A stretch of DNA of 64,000 nt from Cognatundibacterium jejuense (GCF_014284255.1 NZ_JACOFV010000013.1:1-64000); one strand, 5' to 3'. Counted from the first letter of the stretch, positions 1-7,873 are shown. Notes: generated by a model not told the origin, from the sequence alone. Translations and numbers: made by a program.

Positions 1-2
1 AG

Positions 3-128
3 GCGACAACAGAAGATCAAGCGTTGACAGAATTGGAGCGCTTTAGCCAGCAATGGGGTGAACAATATCCGCAAATTGCGAAGTCATGGTCGACCCACTG
101 GGTCAACCTGAGGACGTTATTTGAATAA
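3..128 (+). pseudogene. IS256-family (mutator-type) transposase fragment
   Basis: This open frame runs in from the window edge and ends at a TAA. The peptide has the pattern of the middle of mutator-type transposases: an ATTEDQAL-like helix, then QQWGEQYPQIAKSW and a WVNLRTLFE segment. In intact members this segment continues into a conserved YP.IR..IYTTN block holding the last catalytic region. Here the frame stops right at the FE residues and no such block follows, so it is a truncated relic unless the upstream part and a frameshift tell otherwise. It sits in an older mobile-element remnant. Confidence 0.6.
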
Positions 129-192
129 GCGCCCGATAAAGTCTCTTCAACAGGCGCGTTATAAGAGGTTAATGACTCTTCTCTATGTTCAC

Positions 193-726
193 TTATTTGG
201 ACGACTTATATAATCTCGAAAGATGCTCAGATAAATTTTCTTTTGAGATATTTTCATTGAGACGCAGTTGAACACGCGATCCCTCAATACGTGACACGAT
301 CCCCGCCTCTAGGTAGATTGCTGCTAATTGCGATGCGGCCTGAGCTCTTCCCACGCTGTCACTTTTACCAGAACTTCTTGCATAATGTGCAGATCCTAGT
401 CCTGGTATTTCTGTCCCTTGAGGGAGTTTTTTAACACTATTGGCGAGGGGAAATCCAATTTTGCCGTAATGATTATTCAGCTCGTTTAATACGTCCCACA
501 ATTCGTTGACCGGAAAGCTATCGTGTCTTTGTCTGTTGGAAATCGTACGGAAGATGTGAAGCATGCCCTCGTCATCATTAAATTTCCATCTAAATTCTTT
601 TTCTTGGGCTATTGTTTTACCAATCTTGCATTCGTTTATCCCGGATTTTTCGCCTTCCTCGATATTCAAGAAATTGGAGAGTTTAGCGACGCACTTTGTC
701 GCAATAGACAGGCATGATGACCACAT
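193..726 (-). CDS. hypothetical protein
   Basis: A 177-residue protein I do not recognise. It has no obvious signal peptide or membrane segment. The middle carries a conserved-looking stretch (LANSVKKLPQGTEIPGLGS, about residues 93-111) followed by an alanine-rich helix, and the C-terminus is helical and charged. It is divergent from the small gene at 749 with only about 22 bp between the start codons, so promoters must overlap. It lies in the relic element left of the tRNA-Leu att site. The start at 726 is the first ATG; a shorter start near residue 53 is possible. Confidence 0.5.
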   Translation of the reverse strand: MWSSCLSIATKCVAKLSNFLNIEEGEKSGINECKIGKTIAQEKEFRWKFNDDEGMLHIFRTISNRQRHDSFPVNELWDVLNELNNHYGKIGFPLANSVKKLPQGTEIPGLGSAHYARSSGKSDSVGRAQAASQLAAIYLEAGIVSRIEGSRVQLRLNENISKENLSEHLSRLYKSSK

Positions 727-748
727 CTCAAAAAACGAAGGAGTGGTT

Positions 749-949
749 TTGAATTATTTAAAACTTCCCAACGGTACACCATTCGGTGTTCTCCGATCTG
801 CAGGAGATGGCTCGATCAGGGGGTATTTAATGAATGGATCGTTATGCGGGGTCTACGATCCCAGGACAGATCGCACATTCCATCCAAATGGTAGCTTCTT
901 CGGGTATGGCAATCTGCTTGCAATTTTGATCGGGGCCAGAGAATCATAG
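749..949 (+). CDS. small hypothetical protein, TTG start
   Basis: A 66-residue protein. A good Shine-Dalgarno (AAGGAG, 738-743) lies 5 nt before a TTG at 749, which I take as the start; the longer upstream open frame only overlaps the divergent gene antisense. The peptide is glycine- and tyrosine-rich with short strand-turn patterns (GVYDPRTDRTFHPNG, then GYGNLL), like small beta-rich proteins that recur in mobile elements. No function is known to me. Confidence 0.5.
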   Translation: MNYLKLPNGTPFGVLRSAGDGSIRGYLMNGSLCGVYDPRTDRTFHPNGSFFGYGNLLAILIGARES

Positions 950-1021
950 GGCACTATCAAATCAAATTGTGCTCGTGATGGGCATAAATTAGTAAGTGAT
1001 TTTTAATGTAAGGATTTCTCA

Positions 1022-1207
1022 ATGATGCTAATTGAAAAGGCACTGTATATTTGCCGAGAAAACCCCAATGACATTTCTATTTCCTTCCTTCAGCGTAGAC
1101 TTATTTTAGGCTACAGCGTGGCGTTGAAACTAATGGATGGTCTGATAGAAAACGGATGGATCATTAAAGACATCGACGAATCGCAGATAAGGTATAGGCT
1201 CAGGTAG
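1022..1207 (+). CDS. small FtsK-gamma-like winged-helix protein
   Basis: A 61-residue protein that is little more than one winged helix. The segment EKALYICRENPNDISISFLQRRLILGYSVALKLMDGLIENGWI follows the pattern of the gamma domain at the end of FtsK/SpoIIIE translocases: a helix, S..S.LQR.L.IGY..A..L.D.L...G. In FtsK that domain reads KOPS sites. A free-standing copy probably binds DNA as a small regulator. It follows an ATG after a weak ribosome site and stands alone in the relic element. Confidence 0.55.
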   Translation: MMLIEKALYICRENPNDISISFLQRRLILGYSVALKLMDGLIENGWIIKDIDESQIRYRLR

Positions 1208-1420
1208 GTAACCTGAGCATCTCTGCATGAGGCGGAAATTGAATTTCAAAAAGTATTTGATGCTCGTGTTTTATAGACTTTATATTCAGCCAATGTCCCC
1301 TTATTTTTATACACGCAAACTGCTAATTTAAAATAATGCGACATAATTTGTCGCATTGAAATGTTTATATTCAGCTTTTATTTAGCAGGATTAATTTCAA
1401 AATTCATTGTTGGAGAAAAA

Positions 1421-1588
1421 ATGTCATTTATCTTTGGCTCGCTATTAATTTTGGTTCTCTTAGGGCTTGCCCCATTTTTGTTCATTTGGTTTTGTATATG
1501 GCTTGCAAGTACTGGCGGAATGGTTACGTGGTTTATTGCTTTCGTTTTAGGTAAAAGCGCTATTAAAATTTTCGATATTGCAAATTAA
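1421..1588 (+). CDS. small hydrophobic membrane protein, hypothetical
   Basis: A 55-residue, very hydrophobic peptide starting at an ATG with GGAG 6-9 nt upstream; an upstream in-frame ATG at 1361 would add 20 residues. Two membrane helices are likely (about residues 4-27 and 33-48). No family recognised. Real only if expressed, as short hydrophobic frames arise by chance in AT-rich DNA. Confidence 0.3.
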   Translation: MSFIFGSLLILVLLGLAPFLFIWFCIWLASTGGMVTWFIAFVLGKSAIKIFDIAN

Positions 1589-1669
1589 GGTTTTGTCGAA
1601 TTAATTTTGAAACGAGAGTGATCGAGTGAAACTAAGGCGTTTGATGCTATTGGTTATTTCTGATGGCGA

Positions 1670-1811
1670 CGTTGAACACCAAAGTCTGACGTTCTCCGTT
1701 GGCGCTATTTCAATGTACATACCAGCGCCATCAGTGATGGTGTAGGTTTTTTCCTTGGGCTTTGCTTTACGGATCTGTGTGTCTGTGAGGGGATGGGTTA
1801 TTTTTGGGCAT
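1670..1811 (-). pseudogene. truncated, frameshifted P4-type integrase (N-terminus)
   Basis: On the minus strand, from an ATG at 1811, the first codons read MPK. If one A of the following A5 run is removed, the frame becomes MPKITHPLTDTQIRKAKP followed by KEKTYTITDGAGMYIEI. That is the start of the arm-binding (DUF4102) domain of P4/CP4-type tyrosine integrases (LTD..IR.AKP....Y.L.DG.GLYL). Similarity ends at about the RLW motif near 1679. The gene begins about 150 bp from the tRNA-Leu fragment and reads away from it, as P4-type integrases do next to their tRNA. It is a relic of an older element at the same tRNA. Confidence 0.75.
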
Positions 1812-1894
1812 CTTTAATCCATAAAATTATGGATTAAACTATGGATAAAAAACCTTAGCTTGCAATAAACTTAGTTGGACGTCAAAAAACAAAA

Positions 1895-1926
1895 AACCCG
1901 CATTCTCAGAGTGAGTAACACGGGTT
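1895..1926 (-). terminator. terminator beyond the old tRNA-Leu 3' end
   Basis: AACCCG (1895-1900) pairs with CGGGTT (1921-1926), with an inner CTCA/TGAG stem, followed on the minus strand by a T-rich run. It lies downstream of the displaced tRNA-Leu 3' fragment and was probably the tRNA terminator before the newer element inserted. Confidence 0.6.
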
Positions 1927-1958
1927 ATTGGACTTCTTTGAACTGCTTTGTATGTCTT

Positions 1959-2013
1959 GTTGGTGCCGAGAGCCGGAATCGAACCGGCACGCCTTGCGGC
2001 GCGGGATTTTGAG
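1959..2013. repeat. attL: 55-bp direct repeat of tRNA-Leu 3' half
   Basis: Identical over 55 bp to 13695-13749. It covers the tRNA-Leu(CAA) sequence from the CCA end through the T arm and variable arm into the anticodon loop, then diverges to imperfect similarity. It is a classic attachment site made when a tyrosine recombinase inserts an element into a tRNA 3' end. No full tRNA can be made from this copy. Confidence 0.92.
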
Positions 2014-2089
2014 ACCCGTTCGACAAATTAGTGAAATGAAGTACTGGCGAGGACTTCCGTTAAATTCAACCTTCTCGTATCCTAATTTC

Positions 2090-2107
2090 AGGACAAATTA
2101 GGACAAA
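2090..2107 (+). promoter_or_regulatory. putative integrase arm-type sites, left end
   Basis: Two direct copies of AGGACAA (2090-2096 and 2100-2106) lie between attL and the integrase start. Three more RGGACAA copies, one of them half of an inverted repeat, lie inside the right end near 13550-13597. This distribution fits arm-type integrase or excisionase sites; the assignment is inference. Confidence 0.4.
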
Positions 2108-2120
2108 ACGAGGTGTAAAA

Positions 2121-3272
2121 ATGCAAAAGAAGTCTAAATCAAAAGAAAGAAAAGTTGAGCGGAACATCGAGGCGAGATCTGACGGATACAGCTTTCGAGT
2201 GAGGATGAAGCTTGGCAACACCTACATCAATGAAACTTTTTTTAGCCTCGATGAGGCGCGTGCTTACCGTGATCTTCTAAGAGCAGGCAAAGCAACTGAT
2301 GTGGTTCAAGAAAAGGTTCTGCGCGCTAAGGCGGAGAAGAAAAAAGCGACCGGCACGACGATAGGCGGTTTATTCGACATGTACCTGACCGAAATAACAC
2401 CGGCAAAGAAAGGAGCGAAGGAAGAAGAGTACGCAATTCGTCGCTTGCAGCGGTTCAAGGATTTTGCCAATCTACCAGTCTACCTCGCAGACGGCGATAC
2501 AATTGAACGTCTTAAACGAGATTTACGTGCTGATAACCTTTCTAATACAACGGTACGTAAATATTTAATGATCGTTTCCAGTCTCTTCCGCGTAGCGATA
2601 ACACGTCGATGGTGCGTCGGCCTTCAAAATCCAGTCAAGACTGTAGAGCTACCTAGACCAGCGAAAATGCGTAGTCGCCGTTTTGAACTCGATGAATGGA
2701 AATATTTTCGCGCTGAACTGGTCAAGGCGCAAAATCCTCTCATATTGCGATTTGTAGAATTTCTCGTTGAGACTGCCTGCAGACGAGGCGAAGTGCTGCG
2801 ATTGTGCGTCAAGGACATTGACCTTGTTGCACGTACTGCAATCCTTCACGACACAAAAAATGGCGAAGATAGAATTATTGGACTTTCTTCACGGGCAGTC
2901 GAAATTCTTGAATCTCTGTTAGTGGTACCTAGCGGGGGAAACGTAGTACCGTTGCGTGGTAAAAGCACGCAACGTAAGGTATTCCAGATTACGGAAAGCG
3001 GACTCCGCTTTGCGTTTGCAACAGCGAAGGAGCATGCTAAATCTGCCTACCTTTCCGACTGCAAAATGGAGGGTTGCGAGCCGCGAAGAGATTTTCTTGA
3101 GGATATCCGTCTGCATGATTGTCGTAGAGAGGCTGTTAGCCGCATGTTTGAAAAAGGCCTTGATGTGATGGAAGTATCAAGCATGAGCGGCCATCGAACA
3201 CTAAGCATGCTCAGAGGCTATACAGCACTTCGAGCCTCAAATCTTGCAAAAAAACTTGACCGTGCGTCCTAA
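2121..3272 (+). CDS. int: tyrosine recombinase / integrase
   Basis: A 383-residue site-specific recombinase, expected to integrate and excise the element at tRNA-Leu. The N-terminus (about 15-60) is a short arm-binding region, 80-175 is a SAM-like core-binding domain, and 190-375 is the catalytic domain. Visible active-site residues are R221 (in TACRRGE), K246, H332 and R335 (LHDCR), H358 (SGH) and the nucleophile Y367 (RGYT). All are present, so the enzyme looks intact. It starts at an ATG after GAGG, about 110 bp inside attL and reading into the element. It is unrelated in type to the decayed P4-like integrase on the other side of attL. Confidence 0.93.
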   Translation: MQKKSKSKERKVERNIEARSDGYSFRVRMKLGNTYINETFFSLDEARAYRDLLRAGKATDVVQEKVLRAKAEKKKATGTTIGGLFDMYLTEITPAKKGAKEEEYAIRRLQRFKDFANLPVYLADGDTIERLKRDLRADNLSNTTVRKYLMIVSSLFRVAITRRWCVGLQNPVKTVELPRPAKMRSRRFELDEWKYFRAELVKAQNPLILRFVEFLVETACRRGEVLRLCVKDIDLVARTAILHDTKNGEDRIIGLSSRAVEILESLLVVPSGGNVVPLRGKSTQRKVFQITESGLRFAFATAKEHAKSAYLSDCKMEGCEPRRDFLEDIRLHDCRREAVSRMFEKGLDVMEVSSMSGHRTLSMLRGYTALRASNLAKKLDRAS

Positions 3273-3681
3273 TTGGCGGTGTGCCGTGAGTTTAATTACC
3301 AACTCAAAATCCTGAATGGAACCGCGTTGCACTCGGTTAAGGGGCGCTTACGCGCCGTTTTCTCGATGCGCCATGGCCAAAGTGTGCTTCTTTAATTCAT
3401 GACTGGTCTACATGGCAAAACAGATAGCAGGGCGCGTCGATAATTCAAGCGGCTTTCGCGGCATATCCTCAGTCGCTGCGCTCCCTCCGGTATTCCACGG
3501 TCCGCTTGATTTCTCACCTCATACGCCCCGCTATCGATGCCATTACCGCCCAGCCATGAACTCAAGAAGCAGATCACGTTTTGACATAGGAGCACCGCAT
3601 CGAGCAAACAAAACAATCCGCCAACCGAATCTAAGAACCAGATTACACAAACCAAGCTTTTCACATCCCAGGAGAAAGAAC
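3273..3681. other. intergenic stretch after the integrase
   Basis: No convincing gene. The stretch is more GC-rich than its surroundings at 3330-3560. Frames open on both strands lack ribosome sites and family resemblance. The 3' part carries the leader of the gene at 3682. Confidence 0.4.
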
Positions 3682-3945
3682 ATGAACGTACCGGACCATA
3701 AACATCAAGTAGTAATGAGTCAAGACTCGATCCTTTCATTTTGTAAGGAGGAGTTTGATGAACTTTTGAAGCCATATCCACAATTCGCCGATTTGATCTC
3801 AGACATTGATCCGCAAGTTTGCGATCGTGAATATCTTCTCATGGCAATGAGACAAGCTCCAAACGTCACTCTCAGACAATCTCTCTACTCAGTGTTTCTT
3901 TTTCGAGAAATGTTGGCTCTTATATCGGGTCGAAAATTTCTTTAA
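3682..3945 (+). CDS. hypothetical protein
   Basis: An 87-residue acidic protein not recognised. The start is chosen for the strong Shine-Dalgarno (AGGAGA, about 3670) 7 nt before the ATG; the frame stays open upstream but that part has no signal. The protein looks helical (KEEFDELLKPYPQFADLIS). The next small gene follows 41 bp later with its own ribosome site, suggesting a two-gene unit behind the integrase. Confidence 0.5.
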   Translation: MNVPDHKHQVVMSQDSILSFCKEEFDELLKPYPQFADLISDIDPQVCDREYLLMAMRQAPNVTLRQSLYSVFLFREMLALISGRKFL

Positions 3946-3986
3946 ATACTTGCTAAGCCAAATTTAAACTTACTAGGAGTAAATTC

Positions 3987-4197
3987 ATGAGCGACGATAA
4001 TTTGAATATCAGCGATACAGTAAACAATCTTCACCAACTAGACGTCAGCCGTTTAACTCCAAGTATTTTTTTTTAAGAGACCAGAAAATCCACAAACTTT
4101 TATTTTGGCGGCGCAGCAGCTTTTGAGTATCGAAGCGTTTAATAGTTTAGTAGATCGCTCCTCTGAAATTGACAGGAGGGGAGGGATAAAAATTTAA
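3987..4197 (+). pseudogene. small gene with a T9 frameshift
   Basis: An ATG at 3987 with TAGGAG upstream opens a 29-codon frame (MSDDNLNISDTVNNL...) that stops at 4074-4076, immediately after a run of nine T (4066-4074). Reading eight T instead joins it to an open frame that continues SIFFKRPENPQTFILAAQQL and ends at 4195-4197, giving about 69 residues. Either the gene is broken, the run is a sequencing error, or RNA polymerase slips on the homopolymer. The end overlaps the convergent gene at 4194 by 4 bp. Function unknown. Confidence 0.5.
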
Positions 4198-4820
4198 TTA
4201 TTAACTATGAAAAAATCTATGAGACAAGCGGCGTCACCGTCTCCATCTGAAGTAATACGCATTGAACCGTGCATATACTTAATAAAGTGATAATCAACCA
4301 AATACTGCGGATACATTCGAAGTTTAGAAGTCGATTCCCAACCATACTTTAATAAGGTGCTTTCCATTTTTTTCATTGGTATGCACATACCTCTAGGTGG
4401 AAGCACGAGAGGACTGTCTCCCCAAGAAAAACTAAAGCTGATAGCCTTATGATTTTTCAAAACAGCGCCCATAGAAAAAAACCAATCCTTTCCCTGCGAA
4501 ACCTGCCAGGCTTCAGTTTCAAATTTGGATATTTGTGGGTTTGAATAAGCTTCCCTCTCCAAACTCGTGGAAAAAATCTTATCTATATTGGTGCGAGTGA
4601 GTCCATCAGGAAAACTCGCAGCTACATTCAGCAACTTTTCCCACAATTCATCTGCAGTAAATGGGTACGGAGGATCAAATTTATTTATCTTATTTTTGCT
4701 AGCATTTGCAGCTTCATCCGCAGGTACAGGTAGATCTTGAGCATTTGAGTGAAGCGAAAATACACAAAGCATTTCTGCTAATAACAAAACAAAAATGTTG
4801 CGTGGATTATTTAAAGTCAT
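4194..4820 (-). CDS. exported hypothetical protein
   Basis: A 208-residue protein with a clear signal peptide: NPRN, a hydrophobic core (IFVLLLAEMLCVFSLHS) and a probable cleavage at NAQ, about residue 28. The mature part has a helical segment (FTADELWEKLLNVAASF) and a beta-rich C-terminal half; two cysteines (about 145 and 200) could form a disulfide. I do not recognise a family. It is transcribed toward the frameshifted gene and overlaps its end by 4 bp. Confidence 0.6.
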   Translation of the reverse strand: MTLNNPRNIFVLLLAEMLCVFSLHSNAQDLPVPADEAANASKNKINKFDPPYPFTADELWEKLLNVAASFPDGLTRTNIDKIFSTSLEREAYSNPQISKFETEAWQVSQGKDWFFSMGAVLKNHKAISFSFSWGDSPLVLPPRGMCIPMKKMESTLLKYGWESTSKLRMYPQYLVDYHFIKYMHGSMRITSDGDGDAACLIDFFIVNN

Positions 4821-4918
4821 TCAAGTACCTCCAAATTTTATTTTTTCGAACGAAACTTATTTATCATCGAATCCTTAAATCCTTAGCTTGCTAAATAACA
4901 TGCTTGGGCATAATTTAT

Positions 4919-5195
4919 GGCTTTGTCGCATTAACTTTTAAGTTGTGAAATCAGCTATGCTAACCGCTTTTAAAAAATGGCGACACGGCATGCTTGATAC
5001 TAAACGAATGTGATTTCCATTGGATGTTATATTGGTTTGTATTCGCTGGTAAGCAGCATACCTATTAAGCTCCCGTCAACTGGAAGAAATGATGCATGAG
5101 CGTGGTGTATTTGTCGACCATTCGTCGATTAGCAGTTGGGCGATTCGATTCCAGCCTTTGTTGGAGAAAGCATTTCGCAAACATACTATCAGTTA
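4919..5195 (+). pseudogene. IS6-family insertion sequence remnant
   Basis: From 4957 one reading frame gives an IS6-type transposase N-terminus: FKKWRHGML, then FPLDVILVCIRWY-like, SSRQLEEMMHERGVFVDHSS and WAIRFQPLLEKAFRKH. It is interrupted by TGA and TAA codons where intact members have sense codons (the second replaces the Y of the RWY motif). Similarity ends near 5190 before the DDE catalytic core. GGCTTTGTCGCATTAA at 4919-4934 resembles IS6-family terminal inverted repeats and is probably the left end. The right end is missing. Confidence 0.75.
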
Positions 5196-5544
5196 TACAA
5201 CTGGTTTGGCTCACGCGACATTCTTTTTCTCGATCCGCTGATGATCCCTGCAGTGCTCTCGCCCAAACAGTTGACATTAAAACTGGAGCAGGAAGTCGAG
5301 CATCTCCTCCTGGACAACCATTGCAATCAATATCCACTGCCTTAAACGCCTCGCAACCTAAGGTTTTAAGTGCATCCAACCTCGCTGACTCTTGCATCGA
5401 AACAGAATTTGCAATTGACATTGATCAATCTGTTGTTGCATGTGCGCTACTCGCAAACATCACCCCTAAAAAATCAGTTTTAACTTTTTCATTTTTTCGC
5501 TTTCGCGGTTTGAAAAACGTATGAATAATTTTTACGGAGAAATT
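5196..5544. other. intergenic stretch, no clear gene
   Basis: Sequence between the IS6 remnant and the mobC-like gene. Overlapping open frames exist on both strands (for example a 118-codon minus frame crossing the IS remnant) but none has a ribosome site or recognisable domain. Confidence 0.4.
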
Positions 5545-5892
5545 CTATTTTTTCATGAAACCTATATTCGCGATTGACGAATCAGCCACCATATTTTGGT
5601 GTGAATTTTCGTCTGCTGATTGAATAGGATATAGATTAAAGAGTGCACGATCGTCGGATCTCGTTAGCGTGTTCCCTAATAGTTCGAGTAGACGAGATTC
5701 AGTCCATTCTCCTCGATCGACTTTAGCGAGAACTGCCGCTCCCACTAAAATTTTACGACGTGTATCTTCACTGCGTTTTTTCTTCGATTCCGTAGTTCGT
5801 TTTTGAGCATCGATTTTTTGTTTTAAAGCTCGCAGTTGTGAAAGTTTATGCATCGCAGCTTCGATTTTTATTTCGATATTTTTTTCAGTCAT
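5545..5892 (-). CDS. MobC-like mobilization accessory protein
   Basis: A 115-residue basic, helical protein. The N-terminal half is a coiled coil (IEIKIEAAMHKLSQLRAL, then KQKIDAQKRTTESKKKR), followed by DTRRKILVGAAVLAKV and a short C-terminal helix with LTRSDDRALFNL. This pattern is seen in small proteins encoded divergently from MOBQ relaxases in mobilizable plasmids, which help the relaxase open oriT. The ATG at 5892 is chosen over the longer open frame because similarity begins there. The gene is divergent from the relaxase at 6121, with the predicted oriT between them. Confidence 0.75.
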   Translation of the reverse strand: MTEKNIEIKIEAAMHKLSQLRALKQKIDAQKRTTESKKKRSEDTRRKILVGAAVLAKVDRGEWTESRLLELLGNTLTRSDDRALFNLYPIQSADENSHQNMVADSSIANIGFMKK

Positions 5893-6049
5893 TTTTTCGC
5901 ATTTCTTATTAAGACAAATTGATCGTATCCTGTTTTTTTTCGATTTTTTCATCCCTAATGAAAAGAAGTACTGGCAGGTACTTTGTGATTTCAACGGCTT
6001 TGTATATTGTTTGTATGCGGTTGCGCAAAACTGAAGCCCGAAGCACAAA

Positions 6050-6085
6050 GCAAGGGCGCACTTATGCAAACTTCGTTTGCGTGCG
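6050..6085 (-). other. oriT: oriT with IncQ-type nick site
   Basis: On the minus strand GCATAAGTGCGCCCTT contains TAAGTGCGCCCT (6053-6064), the nick-region consensus of IncQ/pTF1/pSC101-type origins of transfer. It is directly preceded by the hairpin GCAAAC-gaa-GTTTGC (6066-6080), the same layout as in those plasmids. It lies 40-70 bp upstream of a MOBQ relaxase. The match is by eye. Confidence 0.85.
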
Positions 6086-6120
6086 GTCTGCGACGCTGAA
6101 AACTAACACCAAAATATCTC

Positions 6121-7119
6121 GTGGCGATTTATCACTTATCAGTCAAGACCGTTAGCCGATCGGCAGGTCGCAGTGCGACCGCCGCGGCGGCATATCGTGC
6201 AGGTGAAAAAATCTCTGATGAGAGAACTGGCGAGATGCACGACTTCACCCGCAAGGCGGGAGTCGAATCCGTCAAATTGATTTTACCTGTCGGTGCTCCA
6301 AATTGGGCTTCAGATAGGGCCGCACTTTGGAATGCAGTCGAGCGAGCCGAGAATCGGAAGAATTCGACAGTTGCACGCGAGTTTGAAATAGCATTACCAG
6401 AAGAGCTTTCTCTGACAGAGCGGAATCGGCTCGCTCACGATTTTGCAAGCGAAATTGTTGAGCGGCACGGATGCATAGCGGATGTCGCCATTCATGCTCC
6501 AGGTAAATTGGGGGATAACCGTAATCACCATGCACACATTCTGTTATCGACTCGCCGCCTTGGGCCGGATGGGTTTTATGATAAAACTCGCGAATTAGAT
6601 GATCTGAAGACAGGCTCTGAGATCGTGACTCAATGGAGAGAGCGCTTCGCTGTGTTGCAGAATGAACGCTTAATTGAAAATGGAATTTCGACCCGTGTTG
6701 ATCACCGAAGCCTTGAGGCGCAAGGCATCAATAGGGAACCAACAAAACACGTTGGTCCGGCCGCAAGTAGCTACGAACGTCGAACCGGAGAACTTAGCCG
6801 CAAGAGAATGAGTTACGAACTTGATGTTATGCGTCGTTTGACTCGAGCAAAAGAAACCGGTGAATTGGAGCGTAAGGCTAACGTATTAGATGAGCAGATA
6901 GTCAAGCTTGAAACGAATATTGCGGCGGCTATAGTGTTGCGCGATAAAACTTTAATGCAACAGAAAATGCAAAGAGGAAATGAGGGGCCTCTAAGCCTCG
7001 AGGCGTTACGAGCAAAGTCGCGCTTAACGGCTGCAACAGAAACGCAAGTTCAGCTGAACTCGGGAATTATTTTGCCTCAAACAACGCAATACTCAAATCT
7101 GTCGGAGATTCTAAAATGA
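6121..7119 (+). CDS. MobA/MobL family relaxase (MOBQ)
   Basis: A 332-residue relaxase that should nick oriT, bind the 5' end covalently and start conjugal transfer with a helper's type IV secretion system. It begins at GTG (MAIYHLSVKTVSRSAGRSAT). The expected catalytic tyrosine is Y25 (AAYRAGE), the same position as in RSF1010 MobA. The metal-binding histidines are in NRNHHAHI (H136, H137, H139), probably with H125 upstream. The relaxase domain fills residues 1-210; the rest is a charged coiled-coil-like tail. There is no primase or helicase fusion, so it is much shorter than RSF1010 MobA. It overlaps the next gene by ATGA. Confidence 0.93.
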   Translation: MAIYHLSVKTVSRSAGRSATAAAAYRAGEKISDERTGEMHDFTRKAGVESVKLILPVGAPNWASDRAALWNAVERAENRKNSTVAREFEIALPEELSLTERNRLAHDFASEIVERHGCIADVAIHAPGKLGDNRNHHAHILLSTRRLGPDGFYDKTRELDDLKTGSEIVTQWRERFAVLQNERLIENGISTRVDHRSLEAQGINREPTKHVGPAASSYERRTGELSRKRMSYELDVMRRLTRAKETGELERKANVLDEQIVKLETNIAAAIVLRDKTLMQQKMQRGNEGPLSLEALRAKSRLTAATETQVQLNSGIILPQTTQYSNLSEILK

Positions 7120-7598
7120 GTACTGAAAATTCAAAAATAAATGTAACAAACGCAAGCACCCCAAGTAGCCTCCCTAAAAATAGTATTGATGCCATCCACA
7201 AGCGTTTTAATAGTATTGATGCCATATACAAACGTTTCGAGGTGAACTTTTCACAAGAGGATGCAGCTACGTTTGATATCAGTCTAACAAAGGTAAAACC
7301 GAGTGCCGTGAGTATATGTATGACTAACGCGCCATTGCAAAATGTCGAAGATATCCCTCCTCATTCCGTCACACGAGAGGAAATAGACAGTGCTTTGAGC
7401 AAACGTATGGCGGAAACTCCGTTTGGTTGTGGTGGGTGCGGTCATGCCGAATGGATCACCCAGGAAAATAAATTTGCTGTTGGGCTGTGCCGAAAAGGTA
7501 TCAAATTAGAACACGCTCAGTTAACTGATGAAAATCACAAAACGTGGTCGTTGGCTGGCTACACCCCAGCATTGTTTTGTACTGCTCAAAATTCCTAA
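7116..7598 (+). CDS. hypothetical protein co-transcribed with the relaxase
   Basis: A 160-residue protein translated from an ATG overlapping the relaxase stop (ATGA), so coupled to it. Near the N-terminus a 30-bp tandem duplication (7179-7208 and 7209-7238) gives NSIDAIHKRF followed by NSIDAIYKRF. The C-terminal half has a CGGCGH motif with a later LCRKG cysteine, which could hold a metal. No family recognised; a mobilization-linked role is only inferred from the overlap. A strong terminator follows about 40 bp after the stop. Confidence 0.65.
   Translation: MSTENSKINVTNASTPSSLPKNSIDAIHKRFNSIDAIYKRFEVNFSQEDAATFDISLTKVKPSAVSICMTNAPLQNVEDIPPHSVTREEIDSALSKRMAETPFGCGGCGHAEWITQENKFAVGLCRKGIKLEHAQLTDENHKTWSLAGYTPALFCTAQNS
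7179..7238 (+). repeat. 30-bp tandem duplication inside a gene
   Basis: Two adjacent 30-bp units differing at four positions, in frame, encoding a duplicated ten-residue NSIDAI(H/Y)KRF block. Confidence 0.9.
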
Positions 7599-7635
7599 GA
7601 TTTATTTCACGTTCACAAACAATTTCACAAAAATG

Positions 7636-7684
7636 CCTATTGAGAGGAGTAAATCTCTTCTGAGTAGGCTTAAGTATTTTTTTT
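7636..7684 (+). terminator. terminator of the relaxase operon
   Basis: A 14-bp arm beginning CCTATTGAGAGGAG (7636) pairs, with a few G-U pairs, with CTCTTCTGAGTAGG ending at 7668, and is followed by TATTTTTTTT. Confidence 0.8.
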
Positions 7685-7873
7685 CTGATTGATTAATCCC
7701 ATAGGTTGCTGCCTTACATCCCATGTAGCGCCACTTCTCCCCATAAACTGCTACCTCTCATTTTCTCAGATACGATAAACAGCGAGTGAAGCATATTTCT
7801 TCTACCGCTTTTTGCCGTGTAACACGGTTTTATGTGGTAATAAACCATATTTTACTGTTTTTCGACTCGATAT

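Noticed and set aside
3392-3781. 129-codon minus-strand frame
   Set aside because: Runs antisense through the start of the well-signalled gene at 3682 and resembles no family.
5065-5421. 118-codon minus-strand frame near the IS6 remnant
   Set aside because: Overlaps clear transposase similarity on the other strand and has no recognisable domain.
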